Positions 19,038 through 28,722 of a stretch of DNA of 64,000 nucleotides are shown piece by piece. Source of the DNA: Tsuneonella flava (GTDB lineage Bacteria; Pseudomonadota; Alphaproteobacteria; Sphingomonadales; Sphingomonadaceae); assembly GCF_002870965.1 (NCBI RefSeq), contig NZ_PHSO01000006.1:62001-126000 (forward strand), in the 5' to 3' direction. The notes under the pieces are model-generated. The model did not search any database and was not told the DNA's origin. It saw only the letters and a list, made by a program, of their open reading frames with translations. Numbering within the stretch: the stretch's first letter is position 1; each line of letters starts with the position of its first letter. The position numbers and the translations under genes were made by a program.

Positions 19038-19315
19038 GATGTAACCTGTAAACCAGTGTGATCCGCGCAGCATTTCACAGCCCCGGTGACACGACCGGGA
19101 CGAAATGGTGCAGCTAGATGTCTCGATCCGTCGAGACGATCAGCGGGTGGTTACATGCTCCGGCATCTACAATTCCTGCGCCCGAAATGGGCGTACCTTT
19201 CAGATATGTACGAATGGTATTGCGGTCAATGCTGTGCGCCGGAAAACGCCGACGCTGGCAGACCGGCGAAAACCTCCCGCAGGCTCCGGCATTTGAATTC
19301 GAACAAGAACGTAGC

Positions 19316-20230
19316 TCAGGGATTGAGGATCAATTGCCAGGTTTCCCCCTGCACTGGCTCTCCGAATTCGTGATGAACATCGGTCGAGATGCATTCGAAA
19401 CCGTTGCGTGTGTAGATACGACGTGCCGCGTCGAGCACCGTATGCGTCCACAACGTGATCCGTTCGTATCCCGCCTCTCGCGCGAAATCGATGCATGTGT
19501 GCACCAGTGCATCGCCAATTCCACGTCGGCGGGCGAATGGTTCGACATGCAGCAGGCGAAGGCGGGCCACCCCTTGTCCTTCGTCTGTGAGGAAGACTGC
19601 GCCGGCCATGACCCCGGCAAGATCGGCGACCCAGCCCCCTTCGCAATCCGGCTTGAACTGGCGAAGAAATGCCGCTGTCGTCTCCGCTTCCAGAACTTCA
19701 AGCTCTCGCCCCCAGCCATGACTTTCGGCATACAATATCGATTGCCGGGCTGCGACCTGACTGACCTCCCCGACACGAGGGGCACGGATAGTAAATGACA
19801 GCGGAGCATCGGGATCGAGCAGCAATCGCGCTCTGGTCAGAGCCTGCACCAGATCCTCCTGCTCCACCGGCCCGAGGCAACTGAGATCATGGGCGATGGC
19901 AGAACGCTGGCGCTGGTCCATCTGGCTGAATGCAACGCGCCCCGCTTCGGTCAGCCGGATCGGTCGGGTGCGGGCATCGGCTTCGCAACGATCGCGCATA
20001 ATCCATCCGCGATTTTCGAGCCGCGCAGTCATGCGACTGAGATATCCGCGATCAATGTCCAGATCGGCCTGCAATGTGCTGGCCTGAACCGGCTCCTGCC
20101 GGGCTATCTCGAATAGCAGGCGCGCCTCTGCCAGGTTCGCGTCTGTATCGAGAAAACGCGCGTTCATTGCACCCACATGCCGGGTGAAAAAGCGATTGAA
20201 GGTCCGAATGGCTTCGATGGTGGTTTCCAT
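19316..20230 (-). CDS. MarR regulator-GNAT acetyltransferase fusion
   Basis: A 304-residue fusion. Residues 1-145 are a MarR winged-helix DNA-binding domain (recognition helix region DIDRGYLSRMTARLENRGW, wing DARTRPIRLTEAGR). Residues 150-304 are a GNAT domain (acetyl-CoA loop EPFARRRGIGDALVHTCI, then AARRIYTRNGFE). This two-domain layout is a recognised family whose substrates are mostly unknown. ATG 20230 has a GAGGTGAT ribosome-binding site. A perfect palindrome 22 bases upstream suggests it represses itself. Transcribed in the same direction as the YjhX/GNAT pair but 278 bases upstream of it, so probably separate. Confidence 0.9.
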   Translation of the reverse strand: METTIEAIRTFNRFFTRHVGAMNARFLDTDANLAEARLLFEIARQEPVQASTLQADLDIDRGYLSRMTARLENRGWIMRDRCEADARTRPIRLTEAGRVAFSQMDQRQRSAIAHDLSCLGPVEQEDLVQALTRARLLLDPDAPLSFTIRAPRVGEVSQVAARQSILYAESHGWGRELEVLEAETTAAFLRQFKPDCEGGWVADLAGVMAGAVFLTDEGQGVARLRLLHVEPFARRRGIGDALVHTCIDFAREAGYERITLWTHTVLDAARRIYTRNGFECISTDVHHEFGEPVQGETWQLILNP

Positions 20231-20251
20231 ATCACCTCAGATGGCAGTTAT

Positions 20252-20266
20252 GTTGACTAAGTCAAC
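20252..20266. promoter_or_regulatory. Perfect 15-bp palindrome, probable MarR operator
   Basis: GTTGACTAAGTCAAC is an exact inverted repeat of 7-base arms around one central A. It lies 22 bases upstream of the MarR-GNAT start and is embedded in TATA-rich sequence that could be its promoter. Size and placement fit autorepression by a MarR dimer. Confidence 0.75.
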
Positions 20267-20646
20267 TATATAGAGCCTGCTCTGAGACGATTGGCTCGAA
20301 ACACCCGCTCCAGATGCGAGCAGATGGCCGGCTCGTGTCACGGTCTGGTGCCTGTTCGGAATGTGTGCCCCATCCCTCGCTCACGCACATTGCACTGTCC
20401 TACATGCAGCGAAACCGTCAGCTTAGAGGAGTATGACTGCCACCCGTTGCCTTGCCATTTTCGCCCTCCCCCATTCCACTGCGCGAGGCGCACGAACGGG
20501 GCGATTTGCGAAAGCCACAGTGCGCCCGCGGAAAACAGGCGCAAGCCACTGTTCCGGCGCGGCAATCCTCACAAAGTCACATCTTTCAAAACTGCAGGGA
20601 GCGGTCCATGTCTCCGCTCGCACAGACAGTTGCCAGCGGGCAGTCG
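20267..20646. other. Intergenic stretch without a supported gene
   Basis: 380 bases between the MarR-GNAT promoter and the end of the sulP gene. A GAGGAGT followed by ATG at 20433 opens a frame running antisense through sulP, but its residue composition is that of a shadow frame. No hairpin or repeat stands out. Confidence 0.5.
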
Positions 20647-21942
20647 TTACTCGTCGTCGGAGCGGCCACGACCGCCCCAGCGGAACGGGGTGTGCCAGCT
20701 TGGCGCGTCGATCTCTCCGCGTGAGAGGCGCAGCGCCAGCCCCAGCACAGTGCCCACGGCAATCGCCAGCGCCAGATCGGCCAGCACTGTCATCACTGCG
20801 GTCAGCAACAGCAGAGCGAAATCGGCGCGCGGCATCTTCAGCCGTTCGCTCCAGCGATGCGGCTCGCTCATCGTCCATGCCGTCACCACCAGCAGCCCGG
20901 CCAGCGCGGGCAATGCCAGTGCCCCGGCCAGCGAACCGAGGAACACCATCGCCACCAGCACGACCAGCGCGTGGACCATGCCCGCCACTGGCGTGCGCCC
21001 ACCGGCGTTCACATTGGTCGCCGTGCGGGCAATCGCGCCGGTCGCAGGCAACCCGCCGAACAGCGGCGAAGCGATATTGGCCGCCCCCTGGGCAATCAGT
21101 TCGGCATTCGACCGGTGTGCGCCGCCGATCATGCGGTCGGCCACAATGGCCGAGAGCAGCGACTCGATCCCCGCCAGAAAGGCAATTGTCAGCGCCGATG
21201 GCAGCAGCGCAATCATCAGCTCTGCGCTCACCGCCGGCAGATGCGGCATCGGCAATCCTTCGGGCAACGCGCCATATCGGCCCGATACCGTCTCCACCGA
21301 TGGCAGCGCGAGCGCCGACACAACGCTCGCCACAGCGACCACCAGCACCAGCCAGGGGATACGCGGGGCCACACGGCGCAGGATCAGGATCGCCGCGACG
21401 CAGCCCACCCCCATCGCCAGCGCTGCTGGCTCGACCGTTGCCCGCATCGCCCACAGCCCCTGCAATTTAGGCAGGAAATCGGCGGGCAGCGCCGGCCCGC
21501 TCATCCCCGCCAGATCCTTGATCTGGCTGAATGCGATCACCACCGCGATGCCGATAGTGAACCCTTCGATCACCGCTTCGGGCACATGGCGGATCAGGCG
21601 ACCTGCGCGCAGGAAACCGGCGATCAGCAGGATCACCCCCGCCATCAGCGTAGCGACCAGCAGGCCGCTGTAGCCATGATCGTGGATCACGCCATAGACC
21701 ACCACGATAAACGCCCCGGTCGGTCCGCCGATCTGCACCCGGCTGCCACCCAGAGCGGAAATCATGAACCCGCCGACGACCGCGGTAATCAGCCCGGCGG
21801 CAGGCTCCGCACCCGAAGCGATGGCGATGGCGATGCTCAGCGGCAGCGCGACCAGCGCCACGGTCAGCCCCGCCAGCGCATCGGCGCCGAATGCGGAGAA
21901 CGAGTAGTGCTGCATAGTTGTAAGGATCTTGGGCTTCATCAT
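20647..21942 (-). CDS. SulP family anion transporter without STAS domain
   Basis: A 431-residue inner-membrane protein of the SulP/SLC26 family. It starts MMKPKILTTMQHYSFSAFGADALAGLTVALVALPLSIAIAIASG, the family signature around helices 1-2, with about twelve hydrophobic segments. The GPTGAF motif in helix 3 and the LAGIESLLSA segment are present. Family members carry sulfate, bicarbonate or dicarboxylates. The protein ends about ten residues after WHTPFRWGGRG, so the C-terminal STAS domain is missing. ATG 21942 has AAGG eight bases upstream. A substrate cannot be assigned. Confidence 0.88.
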   Translation of the reverse strand: MMKPKILTTMQHYSFSAFGADALAGLTVALVALPLSIAIAIASGAEPAAGLITAVVGGFMISALGGSRVQIGGPTGAFIVVVYGVIHDHGYSGLLVATLMAGVILLIAGFLRAGRLIRHVPEAVIEGFTIGIAVVIAFSQIKDLAGMSGPALPADFLPKLQGLWAMRATVEPAALAMGVGCVAAILILRRVAPRIPWLVLVVAVASVVSALALPSVETVSGRYGALPEGLPMPHLPAVSAELMIALLPSALTIAFLAGIESLLSAIVADRMIGGAHRSNAELIAQGAANIASPLFGGLPATGAIARTATNVNAGGRTPVAGMVHALVVLVAMVFLGSLAGALALPALAGLLVVTAWTMSEPHRWSERLKMPRADFALLLLTAVMTVLADLALAIAVGTVLGLALRLSRGEIDAPSWHTPFRWGGRGRSDDE

Positions 21943-22092
21943 GGATGCCTTAGGACATCGGGCGCGATTTTGCAGCCGCCTTTCGCAGCGGCAGCATGAG
22001 CTGGCGATCAGCAACGTACTTGCCAATCGTCGGGCGCTCCGTAAGGTTAAGAGATCGTTACGGATCGCACCTGCGATTAAGGGGAGGATCGT

Positions 22093-22821
22093 ATGATGAT
22101 CCGTAGGCTTTCCGCCGAATTCTTCGGCACTTTCTGGCTGGTATTTGGCGGCTGCGGCTCTGCCGTTCTGGCCGCCGCTTTCCCGGAACTGGGGATCGGC
22201 TTTGCCGGAGTCGCGCTGGCATTCGGGCTCACCGTGCTGACAATGGCCTATGCCGTGGGCGGCATTTCGGGCGGTCACTTCAACCCCGCAGTATCGCTGG
22301 GGCTGGCTGTGGCAGGCCGGTTCGCGTGGAAGGATCTGATACCGTACTGGATCGCGCAAGTGATTGGCGCGGTTATCGCCGCCGCTGTGCTGTTCGCCAT
22401 TGCATCCGGCAAGGCAGGCTGGGAAGCGGGCGGCTTCGCCTCCAACGGGTATGGCGATCTGTCGCCCGGCGGATATTCGATGCAGGCTGCGCTGCTGATC
22501 GAAATCGTGCTGACCGCCGGTTTTCTGGTGGTTATTCTCGGTTCCACTAACCCTGCGGTGCCCGGCGGCTTTGCCCCGATTGCCATCGGTCTGGCGTTGA
22601 CGCTGATCCACCTGATTTCAATTCCGGTCACCAATACCTCGGTCAATCCGGCGCGGTCGACCGGGGCAGCACTGTTCGCGGAAACCGCCGCTGTGCCGCA
22701 ATTGTGGCTGTTCTGGCTGGCCCCGCTCGTTGGCGGGCTGCTGGGCGCAGTGATCTGGCGCTATATCCTGATGCCGGGTGAATCGCTGGAAGGCATTGCC
22801 GGCGAAGGCAATATCGAGTGA
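22093..22821 (+). CDS. aqpZ: Aquaporin Z
   Basis: A 242-residue six-helix water channel of the inner membrane. N-terminal [18 protein letters not shown] matches AqpZ. The two half-helix pore motifs are intact: GGHFNPAVS at about 61-69 and SVNPARSTG at about 184-192, with the selectivity-filter Arg after the second NPA. Strong ribosome-binding site GGGGAGG at 22081. A clear terminator hairpin follows. Confidence 0.95.
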   Translation: MMIRRLSAEFFGTFWLVFGGCGSAVLAAAFPELGIGFAGVALAFGLTVLTMAYAVGGISGGHFNPAVSLGLAVAGRFAWKDLIPYWIAQVIGAVIAAAVLFAIASGKAGWEAGGFASNGYGDLSPGGYSMQAALLIEIVLTAGFLVVILGSTNPAVPGGFAPIAIGLALTLIHLISIPVTNTSVNPARSTGAALFAETAAVPQLWLFWLAPLVGGLLGAVIWRYILMPGESLEGIAGEGNIE

Positions 22822-22826
22822 CATCG

Positions 22827-22867
22827 AGAGGGGCAGCGAACCGGCCAGCGGATTGCCTGCCCCTCTT
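22827..22867 (+). terminator. Terminator hairpin after aqpZ
   Basis: A perfect 10-base inverted repeat (AGAGGGGCAG at 22827-22836 and CTGCCCCTCT at 22857-22866) with a 20-base loop, starting six bases after the aqpZ stop. Confidence 0.7.
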
Positions 22868-22947
22868 AACCGCTGGCCTGGTCAGCGGATAATGCGGGCC
22901 GCAATCACCCCTTGGCGAAGGGCCTTAAACGCGCCTATCGGGCAGGT

Positions 22948-24189
22948 ATGACCGAACCGCACAACCCCGCCCCGCCCGCTTCCACCGGCCCCCTCGCCGG
23001 GCTGACCGTGCTCGATCTCAGCCGGGTGCTGGCCGGGCCGTGGTGCGCGCAGGTTCTTGGCGATCTGGGTGCAGAGGTTATCAAGGTGGAACAGCCGGGT
23101 ATGGGCGACGACACCCGCAAATGGGGACCGCCGTTCCTGCCCGACGGATCGGGCGACGCATCGTATTATGCCTGCGCCAATCGCAACAAGCGCTCCATCG
23201 CAGTCAATATCGCCACCCCCGAAGGGGCGGACGTGATCCGCGGCATCGCAGCCAAAGCCGATATCGTAATCGAGAATTTCCGACCCGGCGGGCTGGCCAA
23301 ATACGGGCTGGATTACAGTGATCTGGGCGCGATCAAACCCGATCTGATCTGGTGTTCGATCACCGGGTTCGGCCATTCCGGGCCGGAGAAGGATCGCGGC
23401 GGGTACGATTTCCTGATTCAGGGGATGAGCGGACTGATGAGCGTGACCGGCGCGCCCGATGGTCCGCCGACCAAGGCGGGGGTGCCGATTGCCGACCTGC
23501 TGACCGGATTATGGGCTGCCATTTCGGTACTCGGCGCGCTGCACCACCGCACGCAGACCGGCGAAGGGCAGCAGATCGACCTCGCGATGCTCGACGGCAC
23601 GATTGCCATGCTCGGCAACCATTGGGCGAGCGTGCTCAACGCCGGGGCGGAACCGCAACGGATGGGCAATCAGCACACGACAATCGTGCCGTATCAGGAC
23701 TTTGCCTGCGCCGACGGCAATGTGCTGGTGGCTTCTGCCAACGATCAGCAGTTCCGCCGCCTGTGCGGCATTCTCGGGCTGGACGAACTGGCGGACGACC
23801 CCCGCTTTGCGGAGATAAAGGGGCGCGCTGTCAATCGCGCAGCGCTGATGGAATATCTCGAACCGGCGATTGCGAAGTGGCAGTCGGACGATTTCGTGGA
23901 AGCGATGCACGCCGCCAAAGTGCCGGGAGGAAAGGTAAATTCCATCCCGCAGGCGCTTGCTCTGCCGCAAGTGGCCGCGCGCGAACTGGTTCAGTCGCTC
24001 AGCCGGAGCAATGGGAGCGAAGTGAAAGTCGTCGGTTTTCCGGGGCAATTGTCGCAAACGCCCGCCGACTACCGCCGCGCACCCCCGCTCGCCGGGGAGG
24101 ACACGCGCGACGTATTGCACGAAGTGCTGGGAATGGATGACGCAAAGATCGCCGCTCTGGAGCAGACGGGCGCCATCGAAACGCGATAG
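22948..24189 (+). CDS. CaiB/BaiF family CoA-transferase
   Basis: A 413-residue class III CoA-transferase, which moves CoA between acids via an aspartyl-CoA thioester. ATG 22948 (MTEPHNPAPP) follows a GGCAGG site; a frame open 36 bases further upstream lacks one. The N-terminal signature GLTVLDLSRVLAGPWCAQVLGDLGAEVIKVE is complete, and the likely catalytic Asp154 lies in GGYDFLIQGMSGLMSVTG. It stands alone between aqpZ and repeats, so its substrate cannot be inferred; succinyl-CoA-linked transfer to a dicarboxylic or fatty acid is typical. Confidence 0.9.
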   Translation: MTEPHNPAPPASTGPLAGLTVLDLSRVLAGPWCAQVLGDLGAEVIKVEQPGMGDDTRKWGPPFLPDGSGDASYYACANRNKRSIAVNIATPEGADVIRGIAAKADIVIENFRPGGLAKYGLDYSDLGAIKPDLIWCSITGFGHSGPEKDRGGYDFLIQGMSGLMSVTGAPDGPPTKAGVPIADLLTGLWAAISVLGALHHRTQTGEGQQIDLAMLDGTIAMLGNHWASVLNAGAEPQRMGNQHTTIVPYQDFACADGNVLVASANDQQFRRLCGILGLDELADDPRFAEIKGRAVNRAALMEYLEPAIAKWQSDDFVEAMHAAKVPGGKVNSIPQALALPQVAARELVQSLSRSNGSEVKVVGFPGQLSQTPADYRRAPPLAGEDTRDVLHEVLGMDDAKIAALEQTGAIETR

Positions 24190-24191
24190 AA

Positions 24192-24269
24192 CCCATCGCA
24201 TCGCTTGCGATGGAGGCGCGGACGTCAGGACATGGATTGCCGCGCCGCTACGCTCCTCAAAATGACGAT
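24192..24269. repeat. Right-half copy (78 bp) of the 123-bp repeat
   Basis: Begins two bases after the CoA-transferase stop and matches the last 78 bases of the complete unit: CCCATCGC(A) block, GATGGAGGC block, CATGGATTGCCGCG and a final AATGACGA. Truncated at exactly the start of the internal CCCATC block. Confidence 0.75.
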
Positions 24270-24313
24270 AAGATGGGTGCGGCATGGGCTTCATGCCCGC
24301 GTCACTCCCCACT

Positions 24314-24436
24314 CGTCATTGCGAACGCAGTGAAGCAATCCATGGTCCGGCGGCCTCGCCCATCATATCGGTTGTAGCGGAGGAAACGTGCGCGCCATGG
24401 ATTGCCACGTCGCCTGCGGCTCCTCGCAATGACGAG
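24314..24436. repeat. 123-bp MITE-like palindromic repeat, copy 1
   Basis: Left end CGTCATTGCGAACGCAGTGA, then GCAATCCATGG. The right end, reading CCATGGATTGC through CTCGCAATGACGAG, is an imperfect inverted copy. The internal section carries a CCCATCATATCGGTTG block. The second complete copy at 26207-26329 has the same length and order. There is no open frame inside, as expected for a non-autonomous repeat or large REP-like element. Confidence 0.8.
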
Positions 24437-24553
24437 GCTGAGAATACGCACGTATAGTGTTGGCCAACCATCGGCAGCGGTGGCCCTACCCCGAACCAAA
24501 CCCCCTCCGTGTCTTCGCGTCTTCGTGTGACAAACTGTCACCCGACGCCCCTT

Positions 24554-24629
24554 CCCATCGCAGCGGCTGCAATCGAGGCGAATCCTGCCTCATGGGCTGC
24601 CACGTCTCCACGCCCCTCCCAATGACAAG
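24554..24629. repeat. Diverged right-half copy of the 123-bp repeat
   Basis: About 76 bases with the same internal CCCATCGCAGCGGCTG block, a degenerate CATGGGCTGCCACG section and an end AATGACAAG. More mismatches than the other copies. The rest of 24437-24746 holds no supported gene. Confidence 0.6.
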
Positions 24630-24746
24630 GGGACGGGCGCATGGATGGTTAGTGCCAGGTTAGCCCGTCGCCCCGGACTTGATGCGGAGCCCCGCTTTCC
24701 TTCCAACCGCGCCGCAGCATCGCGTCACCACGCCGGTAAAACCGCC

Positions 24747-26045
24747 TTACGCTTCGGCAGGGCGCCGAGCGAAGATGCCGAAGCCGGCGATAATGGCATA
24801 GCAAATGACCGGCAGGATCAGCGCGAATGCCAGGCTGCCGCTGGCATCGGCCAGCGCGCCAAAGGCCAGCGGAACGATCGCTCCGCCGCAGATCGCCACG
24901 TTGATGATGCCCGAACCGTCTGCTGCGCGCGACCCCAGCTTCTCACATGCCAGGCTGAAGATCGTGGGGAACATGATCGCGTTCATCAGGCCGACCGACA
25001 GCAGGGCATAGCCCGCGACATGGCCGCTGGTGTTGGCCGAAATCAGCACCAGCGTAATCGCCCCTGCCGCAACGCACGCCAGCAGTTTGCCCGGGCTGAC
25101 CATCCGCAGCACTGCCGATCCGATGAAACGCCCGACCAGCGCGCCGCCCCAATAGAACATGATCATCCAGCCGATCACCGATTCCGGCTGCCCCAGAACG
25201 CGGGACTGCGCGAGGTAGTTGATCATGATCGAACCGATCGACACTTCCGCGCCGACGTAGAGGAAGATGCACAGCGCGCCGTAGCCAAAGCGCGGGCGCT
25301 GCAGCAGCTTGAACCCGCCGAGGAAGCTGCTCGCTTCATGCTTTTCACCTTGCAGGCGATTGCGGAACGACCACACCACCGCCGCGACAATCGCCAGCGC
25401 AATGGCAAGCCCGATATAGGTGTTCACGATCACAGCGCTTTCGGCCGAACGATAGGCATCGAGCGCCGGGCCGGACAGTTCGTCCGCGCTCACTTTGGCC
25501 AGACTGCCAAGGATCAGCCCGGCGCCGACCAGCGGGAAAATCGTGGTGCCCAGCGAATTGAACGCCTGCGCGAACGTCAGGCGGCTATGCGTGGTTTTCG
25601 GCGGGCCAAGCAGCGAAATCAGCGGGTTGGCCACGACCTGCACGATCACCACGCCGCTGGCGAGCACGAACAGCGCGAACAGGAACAGGCCATAGGTCGC
25701 TGTCTGGCTGGCAGGGATGAACAGCAGACAGCCTGCCATCATCGTCAGCAATCCGGCAACCGCGCCACGCATATAGCCGATTTTCTTCACTAGCTGCGCG
25801 CCGGGGATACCGATCGCGGCATAGGCGGCGAAGAAGCAGAACTGCACCAGCATCGCCTGCGTGTAGTTGAGCGTAAACAGCTCTTTCAGCTTGGGAATAA
25901 TCACATCGTTGAGCGACGTGATCCCACCGAAGATGAAGAACAGGCCGAAGACGAAGAACTGCAGGCCGGGGGCGTTGATGTGTTCGCCTTCCACTTCCGC
26001 CGGTTGCGGATCGGTACTGCTTGCAGCTTGGGGGGCGAGCGCCAT
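24747..26045 (-). CDS. FucP-type MFS sugar transporter
   Basis: A 432-residue inner-membrane transporter of the fucose/glucose-galactose:H+ symporter family (FucP/GluP). ATG 26045 has a GAGGAAG site. Twelve hydrophobic segments are seen. Family blocks include FFIFGGITSLNDVIIPKLKELF, FFAAYAAIGIPGAQLVKKIGY, VQVVANPLISLLGPP and RLTFAQAFNSLGT, and the late block AIMFPTIFSLACEKLG. Substrate is probably a hexose or deoxyhexose. It is flanked on both sides by the 123-bp repeats and has no sugar-catabolic neighbours. Confidence 0.92.
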   Translation of the reverse strand: MALAPQAASSTDPQPAEVEGEHINAPGLQFFVFGLFFIFGGITSLNDVIIPKLKELFTLNYTQAMLVQFCFFAAYAAIGIPGAQLVKKIGYMRGAVAGLLTMMAGCLLFIPASQTATYGLFLFALFVLASGVVIVQVVANPLISLLGPPKTTHSRLTFAQAFNSLGTTIFPLVGAGLILGSLAKVSADELSGPALDAYRSAESAVIVNTYIGLAIALAIVAAVVWSFRNRLQGEKHEASSFLGGFKLLQRPRFGYGALCIFLYVGAEVSIGSIMINYLAQSRVLGQPESVIGWMIMFYWGGALVGRFIGSAVLRMVSPGKLLACVAAGAITLVLISANTSGHVAGYALLSVGLMNAIMFPTIFSLACEKLGSRAADGSGIINVAICGGAIVPLAFGALADASGSLAFALILPVICYAIIAGFGIFARRPAEA

Positions 26046-26206
26046 CGGGTATCTTCCTCTCGTGAACCGTGGGCCGGGCTTATCCTCCACCCGGTCGCAA
26101 GGCGCAAGTGGTCGTCCGCACCGCGCGGGCCGTCAACGTGAATATGAATGCACGGATTCATCCGGCGCGGCGCCGGGCCCCGGCTTTCGGCATCTATCTC
26201 CCTGTT

Positions 26207-26329
26207 CGTCATTGCGAATGCAGTGCGGCAATCCATGAAGGGGTGGTCCCGCCCATCGCAGCGGTTGTGATGGAGGCAAGCCTTGCGTCATGGATTGCCG
26301 CGTCGCCTGCTGCTCATCGCAATGACGAG
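26207..26329. repeat. 123-bp MITE-like palindromic repeat, copy 2
   Basis: Same length and structure as 24314-24436: CGTCATTGCGAATGCAGTG left end, GCAATCCATG, internal CCCATCGCAGCGGTTG and GATGGAGGC blocks, right end CATGGATTGCCGCG through ATCGCAATGACGAG. Lies between the sugar transporter and malate synthase G genes. Confidence 0.8.
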
Positions 26330-26421
26330 AGGGGATAGTGGAGCGAGAGAGCTATGAAACCCTCCCCCTCCGACACACAACCCGCTCCACCCATCGCGGA
26401 GCGGGATAGCGGCCCAGGCCC

Positions 26422-28524
26422 TCAGCTTTGCGCCTTTACCTTCAGGCGATAGGCGTGGAGCAGCGGTTCGGTGTAGCCGCTGGGCTGCGACAGACCTTCG
26501 AACACCAGCGCACGTGCGGCCTGATAGGCCAGGCTTCCGTCGGGATCGCTCGCCATCGGTTTGTAGAGCGGATCGCCCGCGTTCTGGGCATCGACTTTGG
26601 CCGCCATCTGCAGGAACACCGCGTCCACCTCTTCCGGGGTGGTGACGCCGTGGTGCAGCCAGTTGGCGATGTGCTGGCTGGAGATACGCAGAGTGGCGCG
26701 GTCTTCCATCAGGCCGACATCGTTGATGTCCGGCACTTTGGAGCAACCGACACCCTGATCGACCCAGCGCACGACATAGCCGAGAATGCCCTGTGCGTTG
26801 TTCTCCAGCTCTGCCCGCACTTCGTCTTCCGACCAGTTCTTGCCATCGGCCACGGGGATCGTCAGCAGATCGGCCAGCGGAGCGACGGGTTCGGCCATGC
26901 GTTCGGCCTGACGGGCGAACACATCGACATCGTGGTAATGCGTGGCGTGCAGCGTCGCGGCGGTCGGGCTGGGCACCCAGGCGCAATTGGCGCCGGTTTT
27001 CGGGTGGCCGATTTTCTGTTCGAGCATATCGGCCATCCGGTCGGGCATCGCCCACATCCCCTTGCCGATCTGCGCCTTGCCCGACAGGCCGCAGGCGAGG
27101 CCGATCTGGACATTGCGATCTTCGTAAGCGGTGATCCACGGGGTCGTCTTCATCGCCCCCTTACGCAGCATGGCGCCGGCCTGCATCGCGGTGTGCATTT
27201 CATCGCCCGTCCGGTCGAGGAAGCCGGTGTTGATGAACATGATCCGGTCTTTCACCGCAGCGATACAGGCGGCCAGATTGGCGCTGGTGCGGCGTTCTTC
27301 GTCCATCACGCCGACCTTGATCGTGTTGCGTTCCAGCCCCAGCAGATCTTCAATCGCGTCGAACAGATCGTTGGTGAAGGCGCATTCTTCCGGCCCGTGC
27401 ATCTTGGGCTTGACGATATAGATCGAACCTTCGCGGCTGTTGGCCAGTTTGCCCAGCCGTTTGAGATCGTGCAGCGCGATCAGGCTGGTGACGATGCCAT
27501 CGAGGATGCCTTCGGGCGCTTCGCTACCATCGGGCAGGTGCACCGCCGGGTTAGTCATCAGGTGGCCGACATTGCGGACCAGCAGCAGGCTGCGCCCGTG
27601 CAGCGTCAGCGCGCTGCCATCGGTGGCGGTATAGGCGCGGTCGGGGTTGAGTGCACGGGTGACGGTTTTGCCGCCCTTCTCGAACGTATCCTGCAGATCG
27701 CCGCGCATCAGGCCCAGCCAGTTGCGATAGGCGAGCACTTTGTCTTCGGCATCGACCGCGGCAACCGAATCTTCGCAGTCGCAGATCGTCGAAACGGCGG
27801 ATTCGAGGATCACGTCGGCCACGCCTGCCGGATCGTCCTTGCCGATGGGGTGGCTGCGGTCGATCACCACTTCGATATGCAGGCCGTTGTGTTTCAGCAG
27901 CAGGTTGTCGCCTGCATGGCCCAACAGTTGCGCCGGATCGGCCAGTTGCGGTGCGCTGCCGTCCCAATCGGCCCACGATCCATTGGCCAGCGGCACTGCC
28001 CGGTCGAGGAAGCGGCGCGCCCAGGCGATGACCTGCGCCCCGCGTTTGGGATCGTAGCCCTTCCCTTCGGCTGCGCCCGGAATGGCGTCGGTTCCGTAGA
28101 GCGCATCGTACAGGCTGCCCCAGCGGGCATTGGCGGCATTGAGCAGGAACCGCGCGTTGAGGATCGGCACCACCAGTTGCGGCCCGGCGATGGTCGCCAG
28201 TTCGGCATCGACATGGCGCGGGTTCGCTTCCACGCTGGCCGGTTCGGGCACGAGATAGCCGATCTCGGTCAGGAAAGCGCGGTATTCGTCCATATCCGCA
28301 ATCGGGCCGGGATTGGCGCGGTGCCAGTCGTCGATCCGTGCCTGAAGATCGTCCCGCTTCGCCAGCAGTTCGCGGTTGCGCGGGGCGAAGCGGGCAAAGA
28401 TATCCGCTGCGCCCTGCCAGAATGCATCGGGCGTAATCCCCGTGCCCGGCAAAGCCTCGTTCTCGATGAAATCGGCGAGTACGGTATCGACGGTAAGGCC
28501 GTTGCGGACGGTCTGATCGGTCAC
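26422..28524 (-). CDS. glcB: Malate synthase G
   Basis: About 700 residues, the normal size of the G isoform, which condenses glyoxylate with acetyl-CoA to malate in the glyoxylate shunt or glycolate pathway. Family blocks: [10 protein letters not shown] near the N-terminus, [51 protein letters not shown] segment and [17 protein letters not shown]; the acetyl-CoA end has [34 protein letters not shown]. The frame is open to a GTG at 28548, but GTG 28524 gives the usual N-terminus and follows an AGAGGGAG site, so it is preferred. No aceA (isocitrate lyase) is in the window. Confidence 0.95.
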   Translation of the reverse strand: MTDQTVRNGLTVDTVLADFIENEALPGTGITPDAFWQGAADIFARFAPRNRELLAKRDDLQARIDDWHRANPGPIADMDEYRAFLTEIGYLVPEPASVEANPRHVDAELATIAGPQLVVPILNARFLLNAANARWGSLYDALYGTDAIPGAAEGKGYDPKRGAQVIAWARRFLDRAVPLANGSWADWDGSAPQLADPAQLLGHAGDNLLLKHNGLHIEVVIDRSHPIGKDDPAGVADVILESAVSTICDCEDSVAAVDAEDKVLAYRNWLGLMRGDLQDTFEKGGKTVTRALNPDRAYTATDGSALTLHGRSLLLVRNVGHLMTNPAVHLPDGSEAPEGILDGIVTSLIALHDLKRLGKLANSREGSIYIVKPKMHGPEECAFTNDLFDAIEDLLGLERNTIKVGVMDEERRTSANLAACIAAVKDRIMFINTGFLDRTGDEMHTAMQAGAMLRKGAMKTTPWITAYEDRNVQIGLACGLSGKAQIGKGMWAMPDRMADMLEQKIGHPKTGANCAWVPSPTAATLHATHYHDVDVFARQAERMAEPVAPLADLLTIPVADGKNWSEDEVRAELENNAQGILGYVVRWVDQGVGCSKVPDINDVGLMEDRATLRISSQHIANWLHHGVTTPEEVDAVFLQMAAKVDAQNAGDPLYKPMASDPDGSLAYQAARALVFEGLSQPSGYTEPLLHAYRLKVKAQS

Positions 28525-28668
28525 GGTGGTAATCACTCCCTCTGGCACGCGAATGGTGCTCCCCTATGTAGCGCCGTGGTGTCACGGCATATGGCGTGCC
28601 CCCCGGCCTGCCATAAAGCTGCGGTGTGCGGCTAACCCGCATGTTGCGCCTGCATCAAGCGCGAAAGT

Positions 28669-28707
28669 CCTGAGGCGGGCAAAGTCCAGCTTCGCCCGCC
28701 AGTCAGG
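28669..28707 (-). terminator. Stem-loop after the aldehyde dehydrogenase gene
   Basis: Inverted repeat CCTGAGGCGGGC (28669-28680) and GCCCGCCAGTCAGG (28694-28707), seven perfect GC-rich pairs plus an outer part, 16 bases beyond the aldehyde dehydrogenase stop. Confidence 0.55.
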
Positions 28708-28722
28708 CTCAGGCGACTATGC

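Noticed and set aside
20433..21470. Open frame after GAGGAGT, antisense to sulP
   Set aside because: Composition (Ala/Pro/Arg/Ser) is that of a complementary frame to a membrane protein; only the first 70 codons lie outside sulP.
24645..25793. 382-residue open frame antisense to the FucP-type transporter
   Set aside because: Gln/Arg/His-rich shadow of a clear membrane transporter.
24192..26329. CRISPR array among the 123-bp repeats
   Set aside because: Copies are few, unevenly spaced, long and internally palindromic, with no unique spacers and no cas genes.
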